Shown in pieces: positions 1 to 10,400 of a stretch of DNA of 64,000 bases (position 1 is the first letter of the stretch; every line of letters starts with the position of its first letter). This DNA is from Flavobacterium kayseriense. GTDB lineage: Bacteria > Bacteroidota > Bacteroidia > Flavobacteriales > Flavobacteriaceae. Below the pieces are notes generated by a model. That model was given only the letters and a program-made list of their open reading frames with translations, did not search any database and was not told where the DNA came from. The DNA lies in assembly GCF_014305095.1 (NCBI RefSeq), contig NZ_JACRUI010000004.1:310001-374000 (forward strand), in the 5' to 3' direction. The position numbers and the translations under genes are program-made.

Positions 1-2
1 AA

Positions 3-1229
3 TTAATTATTGTATCGATTTTAATTAGTTTTCTCTCTGCCTTTTTAGGGATTTCATTGAAGAAACTCACTGAACATTATGAAGAAATCTTCTTTAATCA
101 AACCACACTACACCCGGTCTTTATATTTATTTTTCCTGTTTTTGGATTGTCTGTAATTTATTTTTTGAGACAGTACGTTTTTAATAAAAAAGAAAATAAA
201 GGAATAAACGAGATTTTTGCCAGTACTTCATCCAAAACAAAAAACCTCCCTAGTTTCAAGATTCCATCTCATTACATTAATGGTTTATTGACCGTAATTT
301 TTGGAGGTTCAACAGGAATTGAAGTTTCAACAGTTGTAGCAACTGCAACTATAGGATCAGTTGCACAACGCAAGCAAAATGTTTTTAAAGACTACAAAAC
401 GGAGCTAATTTGCGCAGGAATTGCAGCAGGTATAACAGCTTTATTTAACAGTCCTATCGCTGGACTTTTTTTTGTGCTTGAAGTAATCTCAAGAAAAGTA
501 ACTCGTGCTTTTATCATTAGTAACCTCATTGCTGTAATTGTAGCTTTTGGACTTGTTTATTTAATTGATGAAGAACCTCTTTTTAATGTACACATCACAA
601 CTTGGCATACCAGCGCGATACCTTATTTTATCATTCTAGGAATAATTGCGGGAATCAATTCTGTCTATCTAACACGATGTGTATTGTTTTTCAAGAACAA
701 TTTAGGAAAAATTAAAAGCCACTATTACCGCATTTTTATAGGATCAGCACTACTGAGTTCTTCTTTATTTTTCTTTCCGGAACTTTATGGAGAGGGATAC
801 CATGCTATTAAAATGATATTCACGAACCCAAATGAGATTAAAATCACTTCTGGATTACTTGTTACTTTTATAGGGATCATTATTTTAAAACCAGTAGTGA
901 CCTCAGCTACTTTATTTTCCGGAGGAGACGGAGGTGTCTTTGCTCCCAGCCTGTTTATTGGTGCTTTTTTAGGTTTACTTGTAGCATTAATCTTCAATAC
1001 TTTTTTTGATGCTAATGTGATTCCGCTTAACTTTATGGTAATCGGAATGGCTGCCATGTTAAGTGCCAGTATTCATGCCCCATTTACTGCCTTATTTTTA
1101 ATTTGTGGTTTGATTAATGACTACACTTTATTTTTACCAATTCTATTTGTTTGTCTCATTTCGAAATATACAGCTCAGGCAATTTATCCTTATTCTGTTT
1201 ACTCATACGCAACAGGAATAATAAAATAA
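3..1229 (+). CDS. ClC-family chloride channel/transporter, 5' end missing
   Basis: Integral membrane anion channel or Cl-/H+ exchanger of the ClC family. The frame is open to the left window edge and the first codons encode a hydrophobic helix (LIIVSILISFLSAFLG), so the start lies outside the window and the TTG at 57 is not a real start. Family signatures visible are GGSTGIEVSTV (the GxEGP-type filter region), the membrane stretch NSPIAGLFFVLE and the strong GGDGGVFAPSLFIGAF (GxFxP) motif. Many further hydrophobic helices follow. The protein ends soon after the last helix, so there is no C-terminal CBS pair. It ends 4 bp before the HPP gene, which suggests one transcript. Family assignment is firm; channel versus exchanger cannot be decided here. 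Confidence 0.9.
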   Translation, partial: LIIVSILISFLSAFLGISLKKLTEHYEEIFFNQTTLHPVFIFIFPVFGLSVIYFLRQYVFNKKENKGINEIFASTSSKTKNLPSFKIPSHYINGLLTVIFGGSTGIEVSTVVATATIGSVAQRKQNVFKDYKTELICAGIAAGITALFNSPIAGLFFVLEVISRKVTRAFIISNLIAVIVAFGLVYLIDEEPLFNVHITTWHTSAIPYFIILGIIAGINSVYLTRCVLFFKNNLGKIKSHYYRIFIGSALLSSSLFFFPELYGEGYHAIKMIFTNPNEIKITSGLLVTFIGIIILKPVVTSATLFSGGDGGVFAPSLFIGAFLGLLVALIFNTFFDANVIPLNFMVIGMAAMLSASIHAPFTALFLICGLINDYTLFLPILFVCLISKYTAQAIYPYSVYSYATGIIK

Positions 1230-1233
1230 TTTT

Positions 1234-1830
1234 ATGGCAATCCAAAAAATAAAGAGAACATACCGCAAAACAAAGTATATCTTGTATAAGGAGACTTTAG
1301 TTGATTTTAAAGAGCATTTTTGGGCTTTTATAGGATCTTTTGCTGGAATAGGAATAATTGCCTATCTACAATCTCGAACACTTCCAGATTCAGATGTAGT
1401 TTTCCTCATTGGATCTTTTGGAGCTTCGTGCGTTCTAATTTATGGTGTCATACAAAGTCCCTTAGCACAACCCCGAAACTTAATAGGAGGTCATGTAATT
1501 TCTGCAATTGTAGGAGTCACTGTCGCGCAACTTGCACCTGATATTATGTGGTTAACCGCAGCGCTATCTGTTTCGATATCCGTGATCCTAATGCAACTCA
1601 CAAAAACATTACATCCACCAGGCGGAGCTACCGCTTTAATAGCAGTGACAGGGTCTGCACAAATTAAAGCGCTAGGATATTGGTATGTACTTTCACCTGT
1701 TTTAAGTGGTGTTTTAATTCTTTTATTTGTTGCTCTTATAGTAAATAATATGACTCCCAATAGATACTATCCCACACATAAAAAATACAAGAAAATTAGA
1801 AAAATGATTCACAAAAATCTTCCTGATTAG
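1234..1830 (+). CDS. HPP family membrane protein
   Basis: Small membrane protein (198 aa) of the HPP family, named for the His-Pro-Pro motif seen here as LHPPGGATALIAV near residue 130. Some plant and cyanobacterial members transport nitrite; the role of bacterial members is mostly undefined. There is a basic N-terminus, then about four to five hydrophobic helices, then a lysine/arginine-rich cytoplasmic tail (HKKYKKIRKMIHK). The ATG lies 4 bp after the ClC stop, so the two are probably co-transcribed; the pairing suggests linked anion transport, which is inference. Confidence 0.85.
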   Translation: MAIQKIKRTYRKTKYILYKETLVDFKEHFWAFIGSFAGIGIIAYLQSRTLPDSDVVFLIGSFGASCVLIYGVIQSPLAQPRNLIGGHVISAIVGVTVAQLAPDIMWLTAALSVSISVILMQLTKTLHPPGGATALIAVTGSAQIKALGYWYVLSPVLSGVLILLFVALIVNNMTPNRYYPTHKKYKKIRKMIHKNLPD

Positions 1831-1996
1831 CCTCCACCATCAATCTGTACAAGGAGTCTTAAAATGGTTTTTGCAACTTATTTAGACTACAATTTTTAGA
1901 AGATCTTTATAAATTATTAGACTTCATACTAAAAAATCTTATTAACAAATCAAGAATCTGTGCCTAAAGTTCAAGAAGATATTTAAAATTAAATTT

Positions 1997-2004
1997 TACC
2001 TTTG
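1997..2004 (+). promoter_or_regulatory. Bacteroidota -7 element (TACCTTTG)
   Basis: Exact match to TAnnTTTG, placed 23 bp upstream of the ATG at 2028. I could not find a convincing -33 TTTG at the usual spacing. The 197-bp gap 1831-2027 holds nothing else I recognise. Confidence 0.5.
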
Positions 2005-2027
2005 ACCTCTCATTAAAAACAAAGATT

Positions 2028-2567
2028 ATGGTTTACAAATTCAGAGTAATTCTAGATGCCGAAGAAGATATTTTTAGAGATATTGCGATACTTGCTGATG
2101 ACACTTTAGAAGACTTACACAATGCAATCTTCAATTCATTTGGATTTGATGGTATGGAAGTAGCCTCTTTTTATACTTGTGATGAAACGTGGAATCAAGA
2201 AGATGAAATTTCGCTTTTTGATACAGGAGATGTTCTTGGAGAGCAAAAAATTATGAGCGATTATGTACTATCTGATATCCTTGATGATGAAAACACTAAG
2301 ATTATCTACGTATATGATTTTATCAATATGTGGACATTCCTCGTCGAACTTGCTGCTGTTGAAGAGCAAGAGGTAGGTAATTTATATCCTGAAACTTTAT
2401 TCTCCCATGGTGAAATGCCAGATGAAGCTATGGAAAAAAACTTTGAAGCAGATAATGCCGATGACTATGCTAACGACTATGAAGATGGATTAGATGAGGA
2501 TGATCTAGACATGTTTGAAGGTGACGATAGTTTTGAGGACTATGGTTTTGAAGAGAATTGGAATTAA
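2028..2567 (+). CDS. plasmid pRiA4b ORF-3-like family protein
   Basis: 179-residue protein of the pRiA4b ORF-3-like family (also found as an IS1096 passenger, 'TnpR-like'). The start MVYKFRVILDAEEDIFRDI and the block LHNAIFNSFGFDGMEVASFY fit that family (short strands then 'xLHxxIxxxFGW/F'). The C-terminal third is extremely acidic (repeated D/E from about residue 135), a low-complexity tail. No transposase or terminal repeats flank it, so it appears to be an ordinary chromosomal gene. Function unknown. It is followed by a terminator at 2589-2635. Confidence 0.75.
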   Translation: MVYKFRVILDAEEDIFRDIAILADDTLEDLHNAIFNSFGFDGMEVASFYTCDETWNQEDEISLFDTGDVLGEQKIMSDYVLSDILDDENTKIIYVYDFINMWTFLVELAAVEEQEVGNLYPETLFSHGEMPDEAMEKNFEADNADDYANDYEDGLDEDDLDMFEGDDSFEDYGFEENWN

Positions 2568-2588
2568 AATAGTTTAAAAAAAAGAATC

Positions 2589-2638
2589 AAGAGCCAAGAT
2601 TAAAGACCTCAGCAACGTCATTTTTCTTGGCTCTTTTA
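2589..2638 (+). terminator. Rho-independent-like terminator
   Basis: Inverted repeat AAGAGCCAAG (2589-2598) with CTTGGCTCTT (2626-2635), followed by a short T-rich stretch. It ends transcription of the pRiA4b-like gene and overlaps the upstream extension of the next frame, so it supports the later ATG at 2660 for that gene. Confidence 0.6.
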
Positions 2639-2659
2639 TCTAACATAAAACCTAAAAAG

Positions 2660-3718
2660 ATGATTAACTTATTTAATACGCATATCGAGACGCTTTCTAT
2701 CCACAGAGTGGGAAACAAAAGTCGCAATGAAGCCATTTTTTTATCAGAACAACCTTTTAGTCTTAATGATGAAATTGTTCCATTGATGAAGGAATTTTTC
2801 TTGAAACCTTTTAGAGAAAAAGAGGAAAATTATTATCAGTTTGCTCATGAAGTAGATTTAGACTATAATGACATGTTTAAATTTGCAACAGAAATTTTTG
2901 ATAACCCGTCTACATTACATGAAACTTCAAAGAAAATCACAAAGCATTTATTTGAGCAATCTAATCATCCACATATCAAAAATGGAGAAGTTTACGTAAC
3001 TTATTTGACAAATGTAAACATTGACAACAATCCTGTAGATGCCATTGGAATCTTTAAAAGTGAATTGCAAGCCGACTTTTTACAATTTGAAGAGAAAGGA
3101 ACGCACCTTGAGATGATTTTGCAACAAGGTGTTAACTTAGGTAAATTAGACAAAGGATGCATTATTTTCAATCACAAAAAAGAAGAAGGGTATAAAATTC
3201 TAACTGTTGATAGTAACCGCTATGATGCGCGTTACTGGCTAGAGCATTTCTTATCTGTTGATGCATTTGAAGATGAAAATTTCATTACTAAAAAGTACTT
3301 GAAATTTTGTCAAAACTTTGCAAAAGATGTTGTCTTTCCAGCCGAAGACAAGAAGGAAGAGGTAATGTTCATGAACCGATCTGTAAATTATTTTGCGAAA
3401 AATGATCAATTTGAAGAGACTAATTTCTTAAATGAAGTATTAGACAATCCTGATTTAATACCTGAATTTAAAAATTACAAAGTAGATAAAGGAGAAAAGT
3501 ACAGTATTGAAGATATAACCTCATTTCCTATTGCAAACGCAGCAGTATCTGACGCACGTAAATCAATAAAAAACGTGATAAACTTAGATACAAATATTCA
3601 AATAAAAATGGATTTCATCAATCCTGAAAGCGCTGAAAAATATGTAGAAAAAGGGTGGGACGAGGAAAAACAAATGTATTACTACCTTGTTTATTTTAAT
3701 AAAGAAGAAAAAAATTAA
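2660..3718 (+). CDS. nucleoid-associated protein (NdpA/YejK-like)
   Basis: 352-residue protein resembling the NdpA/YejK nucleoid-associated family, which bind DNA in the nucleoid; the Bacteroidota branch is annotated mainly by similarity. The start MINLFNTHIETLSIHRVGNK is typical. A TTG 33 bp further upstream keeps the frame open but falls inside the preceding terminator hairpin, so the ATG at 2660 is chosen. No signal peptide or membrane segment. A strong terminator follows at 3762-3798. Confidence 0.7.
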   Translation: MINLFNTHIETLSIHRVGNKSRNEAIFLSEQPFSLNDEIVPLMKEFFLKPFREKEENYYQFAHEVDLDYNDMFKFATEIFDNPSTLHETSKKITKHLFEQSNHPHIKNGEVYVTYLTNVNIDNNPVDAIGIFKSELQADFLQFEEKGTHLEMILQQGVNLGKLDKGCIIFNHKKEEGYKILTVDSNRYDARYWLEHFLSVDAFEDENFITKKYLKFCQNFAKDVVFPAEDKKEEVMFMNRSVNYFAKNDQFEETNFLNEVLDNPDLIPEFKNYKVDKGEKYSIEDITSFPIANAAVSDARKSIKNVINLDTNIQIKMDFINPESAEKYVEKGWDEEKQMYYYLVYFNKEEKN

Positions 3719-3761
3719 TATTTAAAGAGAAATTTGCGTTGACCTCGCTGCTAATAGATTC

Positions 3762-3798
3762 AATCCCCAATTAAAAATTTAATTGGGGATTTTTTTTT
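3762..3798 (+). terminator. Rho-independent terminator
   Basis: Stem AATCCCCAATT (3762-3772) with AATTGGGGATT (3781-3791), an 8-nt AT loop, then an uninterrupted run of T. It closes the nucleoid-associated protein gene. Confidence 0.9.
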
Positions 3799-3833
3799 GT
3801 ATCTTTCATAGACCTGCAACGATCGTTTATTTG

Positions 3834-3841
3834 TAAATTTG
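3834..3841 (+). promoter_or_regulatory. Bacteroidota -7 element (TAAATTTG)
   Basis: Exact TAnnTTTG match 18 bp before the ATG at 3860. The TTG of this element opens a longer reading frame but is part of the promoter, not a start codon. No clear -33 element was found. Confidence 0.6.
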
Positions 3842-3859
3842 CAGCCTCAATTCCTTAGT

Positions 3860-6229
3860 ATGAACATTAATATATTCAAAGAAAGTCCTTTCAAAACGCT
3901 AATTTCTTTTCATAAACTCGTTGAGTCCATGGAAAGTATTGCTGAATCTGATGTTGATTATCGTTCTAATTATGCAAAAGCTTTACTAGCTGAAATTGAA
4001 TCAGTACCTGAGTTCAGAACAGGAATCTCTAATTTGTCGACTATAGATAAACACAAAGAACTTATACATAATTTACTATCGGACTTATTCCCTACTGCTT
4101 TAACAAATAATGAAATTAAGGCTGTTACAATCCCTTTTCAAAACCTAACTTTTAATTTTACCGAAAGGTTCAAAACAATATTGAGAGATGCAGGAGATTC
4201 TTTTGATATGACAATAAGAGATTTTAACGATGACGAGTTCTACATCATGAGTTGCCTACTCATATTAAATACTTGTTACCAACAGCATTTTGATATTAGC
4301 CGACCTTTGTTTTATGATATCCCTGATACAAATGGTATTCACAAGCATTACCGAATTTTATACAATGTTGATTTTATCGAACTAATGCCAACCGACAAAG
4401 CCGTTGCCTTAACCAACGATGACATTAATTTGTTGATGGACAATTATGATGATATTGCTTTATGGAAAACAAAATTCCCTCCAGAAAGTTGGATTTTAAA
4501 AGGCTTTGGTATTGTTACACTATTTAACGCCACCATCGAGAGTGCTATATCTAACCTAAAAACTAGTCTTTTAAAACCGGAGCAAAAACAAAATGATATT
4601 GACGAGAATACACAAGATATTTTTAGATCTATTTTTAAAATTCCTGATTTAAGAGTAGGTCTTATTCTGTTCAATCAAGAAGAAAACAAGTTTACGAAAC
4701 CCCCATTTAATAGTAATACCATAGAGAGTTTCATTCTTAATGACAACGAGGAAATTAACTGCGAGAATACTACTTTTGGCTGTTCCCTCAAAAACATTTT
4801 AGAATCTAAAAAGCCTTTTAGTATTTCGAATGTAATGAAATTTGGCTCGACCGATAGTAATCAAGGATTTGCAGAACATTTACTTTCACAAGGTATTCAA
4901 AGCTGTATTTTAGCTCCTGTAATAAAAGGAAATAAATTATTAGGTATCATAGAACTTGTGTCTTCTCAAATAGGGGAACTAAATTCGTTAAACGCAAACA
5001 ATTTAGATTTAATACTCCCCTATATCGTAGATACTTTAGAGCGATACAATAGTGATCTACAAAATCAAGTTGAAGCTATTATCCAAAGAGAATATACTGC
5101 TATTCATTCGAGTGTATACTGGAAGTTTAAGAACGAAGTTCAGAAATATTTTCAAAACAATGTTTTCAACAAAGAATATGTTTTTAAAGAAATTGTTTTT
5201 AAAGAGCTCTATCCGCTTTATGGACAAATAGATATCAAAAGTTCGTCAGAACATCGTAATGAAACGGTGAAAACGGATTTGATCGCACAACTAGAACGTC
5301 TGTTAATCATCTTTAACAATTTAAAAACGAGTAATGAACTCTCATTATTAGAACAAAGAAAGTTTGAAATGCAATCCTATATTTTAGGTTTAGAGAACGA
5401 ACTGCAAGCAGATACAGAACAACAGATTCAAAATTATATTAAAAATCAAATTCACCCTATTCTAACAACTTATCAAGATGACAAAGAGAGCCTGCTTCTA
5501 ATTACCACCTATTTTGAAGATTTAGATCCTAAAACAGATTTGTTTTACCATGCTCGAAAAAAGTTTGATGATGCTATGTCCATCATCAACAAAAAAATGT
5601 CAAGCATTATAGACCAAGAGCAGGAAGCAGCACAGGCCATTTTTCCGCATTATTTTGAACGCTTTAAAACTGATGGTGTTGAACACAATATGTACATCGG
5701 TGCATCTATAACACCTACACAAACTTTTGATTTACTGTACCTAAATAATTTGAGATTGTGGCAGTTGCAAACAATGTGTAAAATGGAATTGGAGCATCAT
5801 CAATTAAAATCTGCCTTACCGTATAAACTGGATGTAACATCATTGATTCTTGTATTTAGCTCTCCTATCTCTATCCGGTTTAGAATGGACGAAAAACGAT
5901 TTGATGTTGATGGAACTTATAACGCACGTTACGAAGTGGTTAAAAAACGCATTGATAAAGCACATATTAAAAACACCGAAGAAAGAATAACACAATCAGA
6001 AAAGATCACGATTGTTTATTCTCATAAATTTGAACAAGCTGAGTATTTGAAATATATAAAATTTCTACAATTCAAGAAAATACTAGAAGCAGAAATTGAG
6101 CAATTTGATGTCGAAGAATTACAAGGAGTATCGGGACTAAAAGCAATTCGAATAAAGGTGGATAACAAGAAAGAGCAAATCTCCGATAAAAAATATTCGT
6201 ATCAAGAGCTTTTAGATGAGCTGCATTAA
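3860..6229 (+). CDS. large GAF-domain protein
   Basis: 789-residue soluble protein with a GAF-like domain around residues 245-400 (strands ending in GIQSCILAPVIKGNKLLGIIELVS are the most GAF-like part). GAF domains bind small ligands such as cyclic nucleotides or tetrapyrroles; the ligand here is unknown. The rest is mostly helical with coiled-coil-like stretches (EQRKFEMQSYILGLENELQA) and no kinase, cyclase or HTH domain that I can see. The start is the ATG at 3860 because the upstream TTG is in the promoter. Its stop overlaps that of the convergent HD-PycTM gene by 4 bp, so no terminator fits between them. Confidence 0.65.
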   Translation: MNINIFKESPFKTLISFHKLVESMESIAESDVDYRSNYAKALLAEIESVPEFRTGISNLSTIDKHKELIHNLLSDLFPTALTNNEIKAVTIPFQNLTFNFTERFKTILRDAGDSFDMTIRDFNDDEFYIMSCLLILNTCYQQHFDISRPLFYDIPDTNGIHKHYRILYNVDFIELMPTDKAVALTNDDINLLMDNYDDIALWKTKFPPESWILKGFGIVTLFNATIESAISNLKTSLLKPEQKQNDIDENTQDIFRSIFKIPDLRVGLILFNQEENKFTKPPFNSNTIESFILNDNEEINCENTTFGCSLKNILESKKPFSISNVMKFGSTDSNQGFAEHLLSQGIQSCILAPVIKGNKLLGIIELVSSQIGELNSLNANNLDLILPYIVDTLERYNSDLQNQVEAIIQREYTAIHSSVYWKFKNEVQKYFQNNVFNKEYVFKEIVFKELYPLYGQIDIKSSSEHRNETVKTDLIAQLERLLIIFNNLKTSNELSLLEQRKFEMQSYILGLENELQADTEQQIQNYIKNQIHPILTTYQDDKESLLLITTYFEDLDPKTDLFYHARKKFDDAMSIINKKMSSIIDQEQEAAQAIFPHYFERFKTDGVEHNMYIGASITPTQTFDLLYLNNLRLWQLQTMCKMELEHHQLKSALPYKLDVTSLILVFSSPISIRFRMDEKRFDVDGTYNARYEVVKKRIDKAHIKNTEERITQSEKITIVYSHKFEQAEYLKYIKFLQFKKILEAEIEQFDVEELQGVSGLKAIRIKVDNKKEQISDKKYSYQELLDELH

Positions 6230-7416
6230 ATACTTGAAGAGTTAAAAGCAATTACAAAAGCTATTACAGAGATTATTAATCCTACCATAAATACATTGTA
6301 GGTAATTCGCAATAACTTATATTTTTTTTCTAAAACAAGACCTAAAAAGTACAAATCCTTTATCATGGAATTATATAAATATTCGTTGTCTTTCATCATT
6401 TCATTAACAGCCCATTCATATTCTTCCAAAGGCATTCTGTAAAAATTCCCAAAGAACAAGAGGTTTACTTTCTTATCTTCAATATCTTGCCTCGTAAAAA
6501 CACCTTTTGTGACTTTTGGCCTTGTAGATAGTATAGCGAAAATGATAGAGACCACACTAAACATCAAAAGAACAAAAGTAGGGATGATTAAATGAGTGTT
6601 TCTAGGACTATCTAATTTTGGAATAATCGATGACAAAGCTATTGAGATTATAATCGCATTTACAGATAACAAAATATTAGCTTTACTATCCGCAATACCA
6701 CTTAAACGAGTATGATTATTTAATGTTACTCTAAACAAAGTGTCTACACCTCGATCTGGCTTCACTTTTTTAGATTTCTTTTTCTTTGGCTTATCTTTTG
6801 TCAAAGGATTGGTGGTATTCAGCTCTATATTCTTTATTGTTTCTTCTATCAATTTAATGTTTTTTTGCTTTAGTGGCTCCCAGTGTGTCCTTGCATAATC
6901 GGTATAATACGTATGATAGTCTCTTAAAACCTTCAAATTTTCTTTTGCCCACTCTAAATCATTGTATTCTATCTGGCGCATCACGCGCCATTCCTCCCTA
7001 AGCAACTCACAGCGATCAAAATAATCATCGGTTGTAAAGTGATGATAATCTGCATCTCTAATAACTTTGGCAAGAACTGTTGTAGGATTATAATTATAAG
7101 TCGTGGCTTGGATTACATCGCAAACAGTCTCTATATAAGAAGATGATTTTTGTTTATCAATTAAAAAATCAGGCACAATTTTTGAACTAGATATCTCATG
7201 TTTATCACATCCGTTAATATATCCGGTATCATGAAACCAAGCTGCAATTAATACCATTTCTGTATCAACTTCATTTAAGTCTTCAGCAATAGCAAGCGTT
7301 TTAACAGCATTGACCACTTCTAAAGTATGATTAAAATTATGATAGGTATATGAGTCAGAAAGTTTATCTTTGAGTAATTTACAAACGAAATTTTCAGCTT
7401 GTTCTATAAGATTCAT
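6226..7416 (-). CDS. HD-domain protein fused to a Pycsar-effector-type membrane module (PycTM, DUF5706)
   Basis: 396-residue two-part protein. Residues 1-200 are an HD phosphohydrolase domain: H30 in YHNFNH, the H62-D63 pair in AAWFHDTGY and D121 in RDADYHH are the expected metal ligands. A lysine-rich linker (about 205-220) leads to a PycTM-type module: TLFRVTLNNHTRLSGIADSK with the DSKANILLSVNAI signature, hydrophobic helices at about 247-264 and 274-296, and a last helix at about 374-392. In Pycsar defence PycTM effectors disrupt the membrane when they bind cCMP or cUMP; fusion to HD suggests a nucleotide-processing domain on the same chain. No pyrimidine cyclase gene lies beside it. Its start is 25 bp from the divergent phosphoesterase gene. 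Confidence 0.8.
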   Translation of the reverse strand: MNLIEQAENFVCKLLKDKLSDSYTYHNFNHTLEVVNAVKTLAIAEDLNEVDTEMVLIAAWFHDTGYINGCDKHEISSSKIVPDFLIDKQKSSSYIETVCDVIQATTYNYNPTTVLAKVIRDADYHHFTTDDYFDRCELLREEWRVMRQIEYNDLEWAKENLKVLRDYHTYYTDYARTHWEPLKQKNIKLIEETIKNIELNTTNPLTKDKPKKKKSKKVKPDRGVDTLFRVTLNNHTRLSGIADSKANILLSVNAIIISIALSSIIPKLDSPRNTHLIIPTFVLLMFSVVSIIFAILSTRPKVTKGVFTRQDIEDKKVNLLFFGNFYRMPLEEYEWAVNEMMKDNEYLYNSMIKDLYFLGLVLEKKYKLLRITYNVFMVGLIISVIAFVIAFNSSSI

Positions 7417-7441
7417 GAAAAATTTTTTACGCTACTAAAAT

Positions 7442-10400
7442 ATGAAATTGTTTCCAATTAATCGAATCTTCAAATACAATATATCCCTTCTTTTCATTTT
7501 TACCGTCATAGTACTACAATCGTGTGCTACTAATAACGTACAACTTGGAGAAAACAATAAAAACCCGAGTACCGATAACGAACCTAATCATACAAAAATT
7601 GCGCACACCTTTTATTTAATAGGTGATGCTGGTGATTCAGATCATCATAACAGTAAAATAATACTGCAATCACTAGAAGAGAAATTAGTTAAGGCCGATA
7701 AAAAAAGCACATTGCTATTTTTAGGTGATAATGTTTATCCAAAAGGGGTTCCTCCTGAAGAAGATAAAACTAACTATGAAATTGCTGTAAATAAATTAAA
7801 GAATCAATTAAAAATTACTACAGATTTTAAAGGTAAAACTGTATTTATTCCTGGGAATCACGATTGGTATAGTGGCATCAAAGGATTAGAAAGAGAAGAA
7901 AAAATAATTCAAACTTATTTAAACGATAAAAAAGCATTTTCTCCACGTAAAGGTTGCGCAATCCAGGATGAAGATATTAATGATAATATTTGCTTGGTTA
8001 CAATAGACAGTCAATGGTTTCTAGAGGACTGGGATAAATCACCAACCATAAATGACGACTGCACCATCAAGAGTCGAGAAGCTTTTTTTGAGGAATTAGA
8101 GAGTGTACTAACAAAAAATAAAGACAAAATAGTATTTATTGCTATGCATCATCCCTTAATGAGTAACGGAACACATGGCGGACAATTCTCTTTAAGAAAA
8201 CAATTATTCCCGCTAGAACAAAATATACCTTTACCTATTGTAGGATCGTTATTTAATATAATTAGAAAAACGTCTGGAATTAGCCCACAAGATATTCAAA
8301 ACAAACAATATACAGCTTATGTCAAGCGAATTAAAACTATTTTACAGAGCCAAAACAATGTTGTTGTTCTTTCTGGACATGATCATAATTTACAATATAT
8401 TGACAAGGAGAATATAAAGCAAATAATTAGTGGAGCAGGCTCTAAGTCTGAGGCCGCAAGAGCAATCAATGCGAATGATTTTTCATACGGTAAAAATGGT
8501 TATGCTGTGGTTGATGTGTACGAAAATGGAGAAACTAATGTTTCCTTTTTTGGTCGAGAGGCAAATAAAACACAATTGCTACTAAAAAAAAGAATCTTCT
8601 ATCCAAAAAAAGAAGTAGTAATTAAGTATCCTGACACCATCCCAAGTACCTTTCAAAGCGCCATTTATACACCCGAAATGATTAAAAAAAGTGGTTTTTA
8701 TCGTTTCCTTTTTGGAACTCACTACAGAAAATATTATGGCTTACCTATAAATGTACGGACAGCTAGCATTGACACCATCTATGGTGGACTAAGTCCTTTA
8801 AGAGCAGGTGGCGGACATCAATCAAGATCGTTGCGATTAGTTGATTCTAAAGGAAAAGAATACGTAATGCGTGCTGTTAAAAAAAGCGTGGGGCGTTTTT
8901 TACAAAGTGTTGCTTTTAAAGATCAATATGTGGAAGATGATTTTAGAAATACATATGCCGAAGGTTTTTTATATGACTTTTATACCACAGCACATCCCTA
9001 CGCTCCCCTAGGAGTTGGAAATCTTGCTCAAAAAATAGGGGTTTTGCATACCAATCCTGAATTATTATATATCCCTAAACAAAAAGGTCTAGCAGAATTT
9101 AATAACGAATTTGGTAACGAATTATACTTAGTTGAAGAGCGACCATCTGACGGTCAAAAAGACCTAACTACCTTTGGAAAACCGGATGCCATAATAAGCA
9201 CAGAGGATGTATTAGAGAACCTTCACAAAGACGAAAAATATGTTATAGATGAGAACGAATATATAAAAGCCAGACTATTTGATATGCTCATAGGAGATTG
9301 GGACAGACATTATGACCAATGGCGTTGGGCAGAGTACAAAAAAGGAGACCAAGTAGTTTATAAACCAATCCCTAGGGATCGTGATCAAGCATTTTCTAAG
9401 TTTGATGGGGCACTTTTATCTGTTTTAATGAATATTCCGGCTTTGCGACACATGCAAACATTTAGGGAAGATATAAAAAACGTAAAATGGTTTAATAGAG
9501 AAGCGTATTCTCTCGATCTTGCATTGTTAAAAAATAGTACGGAAAAAGATTGGATCACTCAAGCAAAGTATATTCAAGACCATTTATCTGATGAAACAAT
9601 TGATCACGCCTTCGATAGTATTCCTCAAGAGGTACAAGATTATACCATTTCAAAAATTAAACTAAATTTAAAACAAAGACGGGAGCAATTAACAAAGTAT
9701 GCAACAGCCTATAATAAGGTTCTTTTGAAAACAGTTATTATTGTTGGAACAAATAAAAAAGACAAAATCAGCATTAATCATAGCTCGAAAAATAATAGTA
9801 CCGTAAGTGTGTATCGCATAAAAAAAGAAGGACATGAGTTACTGTACACTAAGGAGTTACAAGACTCGAAAACTAAGAATATTTGGGTTTATGGTTTGGA
9901 TGATGATGATGAATTTGAAATAAAAGGAAATATAAAATCAAACTTTAACATTAAGCTTATTGGTGGACAAAACAATGATATTTACACTGTAGAGAGAGGA
10001 AGCAATACTCAAATAATTGATTTTGAATCTAAGGATAATACGTTCGATATCGATTCTAAAACTAAAAAATTGTTAACTGATGACTATCTTACTAATCTTT
10101 ACAATTACAAAAAACCAAAATACAACGCTTTCTCTGGATTACCCACTATTGGCTTTAATCCTGATGACGGTTTAAAATTTGGCGCTAGTGTAAACTACAC
10201 GGTAAACCATTTTAAACAAAATCCTTACACAATAAAGCACATCCTAAAGGCTAATTATTACTTTGCGACAGGAGGTTTTGAGCTTTTATATAATTTACTA
10301 ATACCAAAAATAACGGGACAATGGAATCTTGATTTAGCCTCCCAAGTGACTAGTCCCAACTTTGCAATTAATTATTTTGGAAACGGAAACAATACAATTA

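Noticed and set aside
2028..2567. pRiA4b/IS1096-passenger-like gene considered as part of a mobile element
   Set aside because: No transposase, terminal inverted repeats or target duplication nearby; it has its own promoter and terminator.
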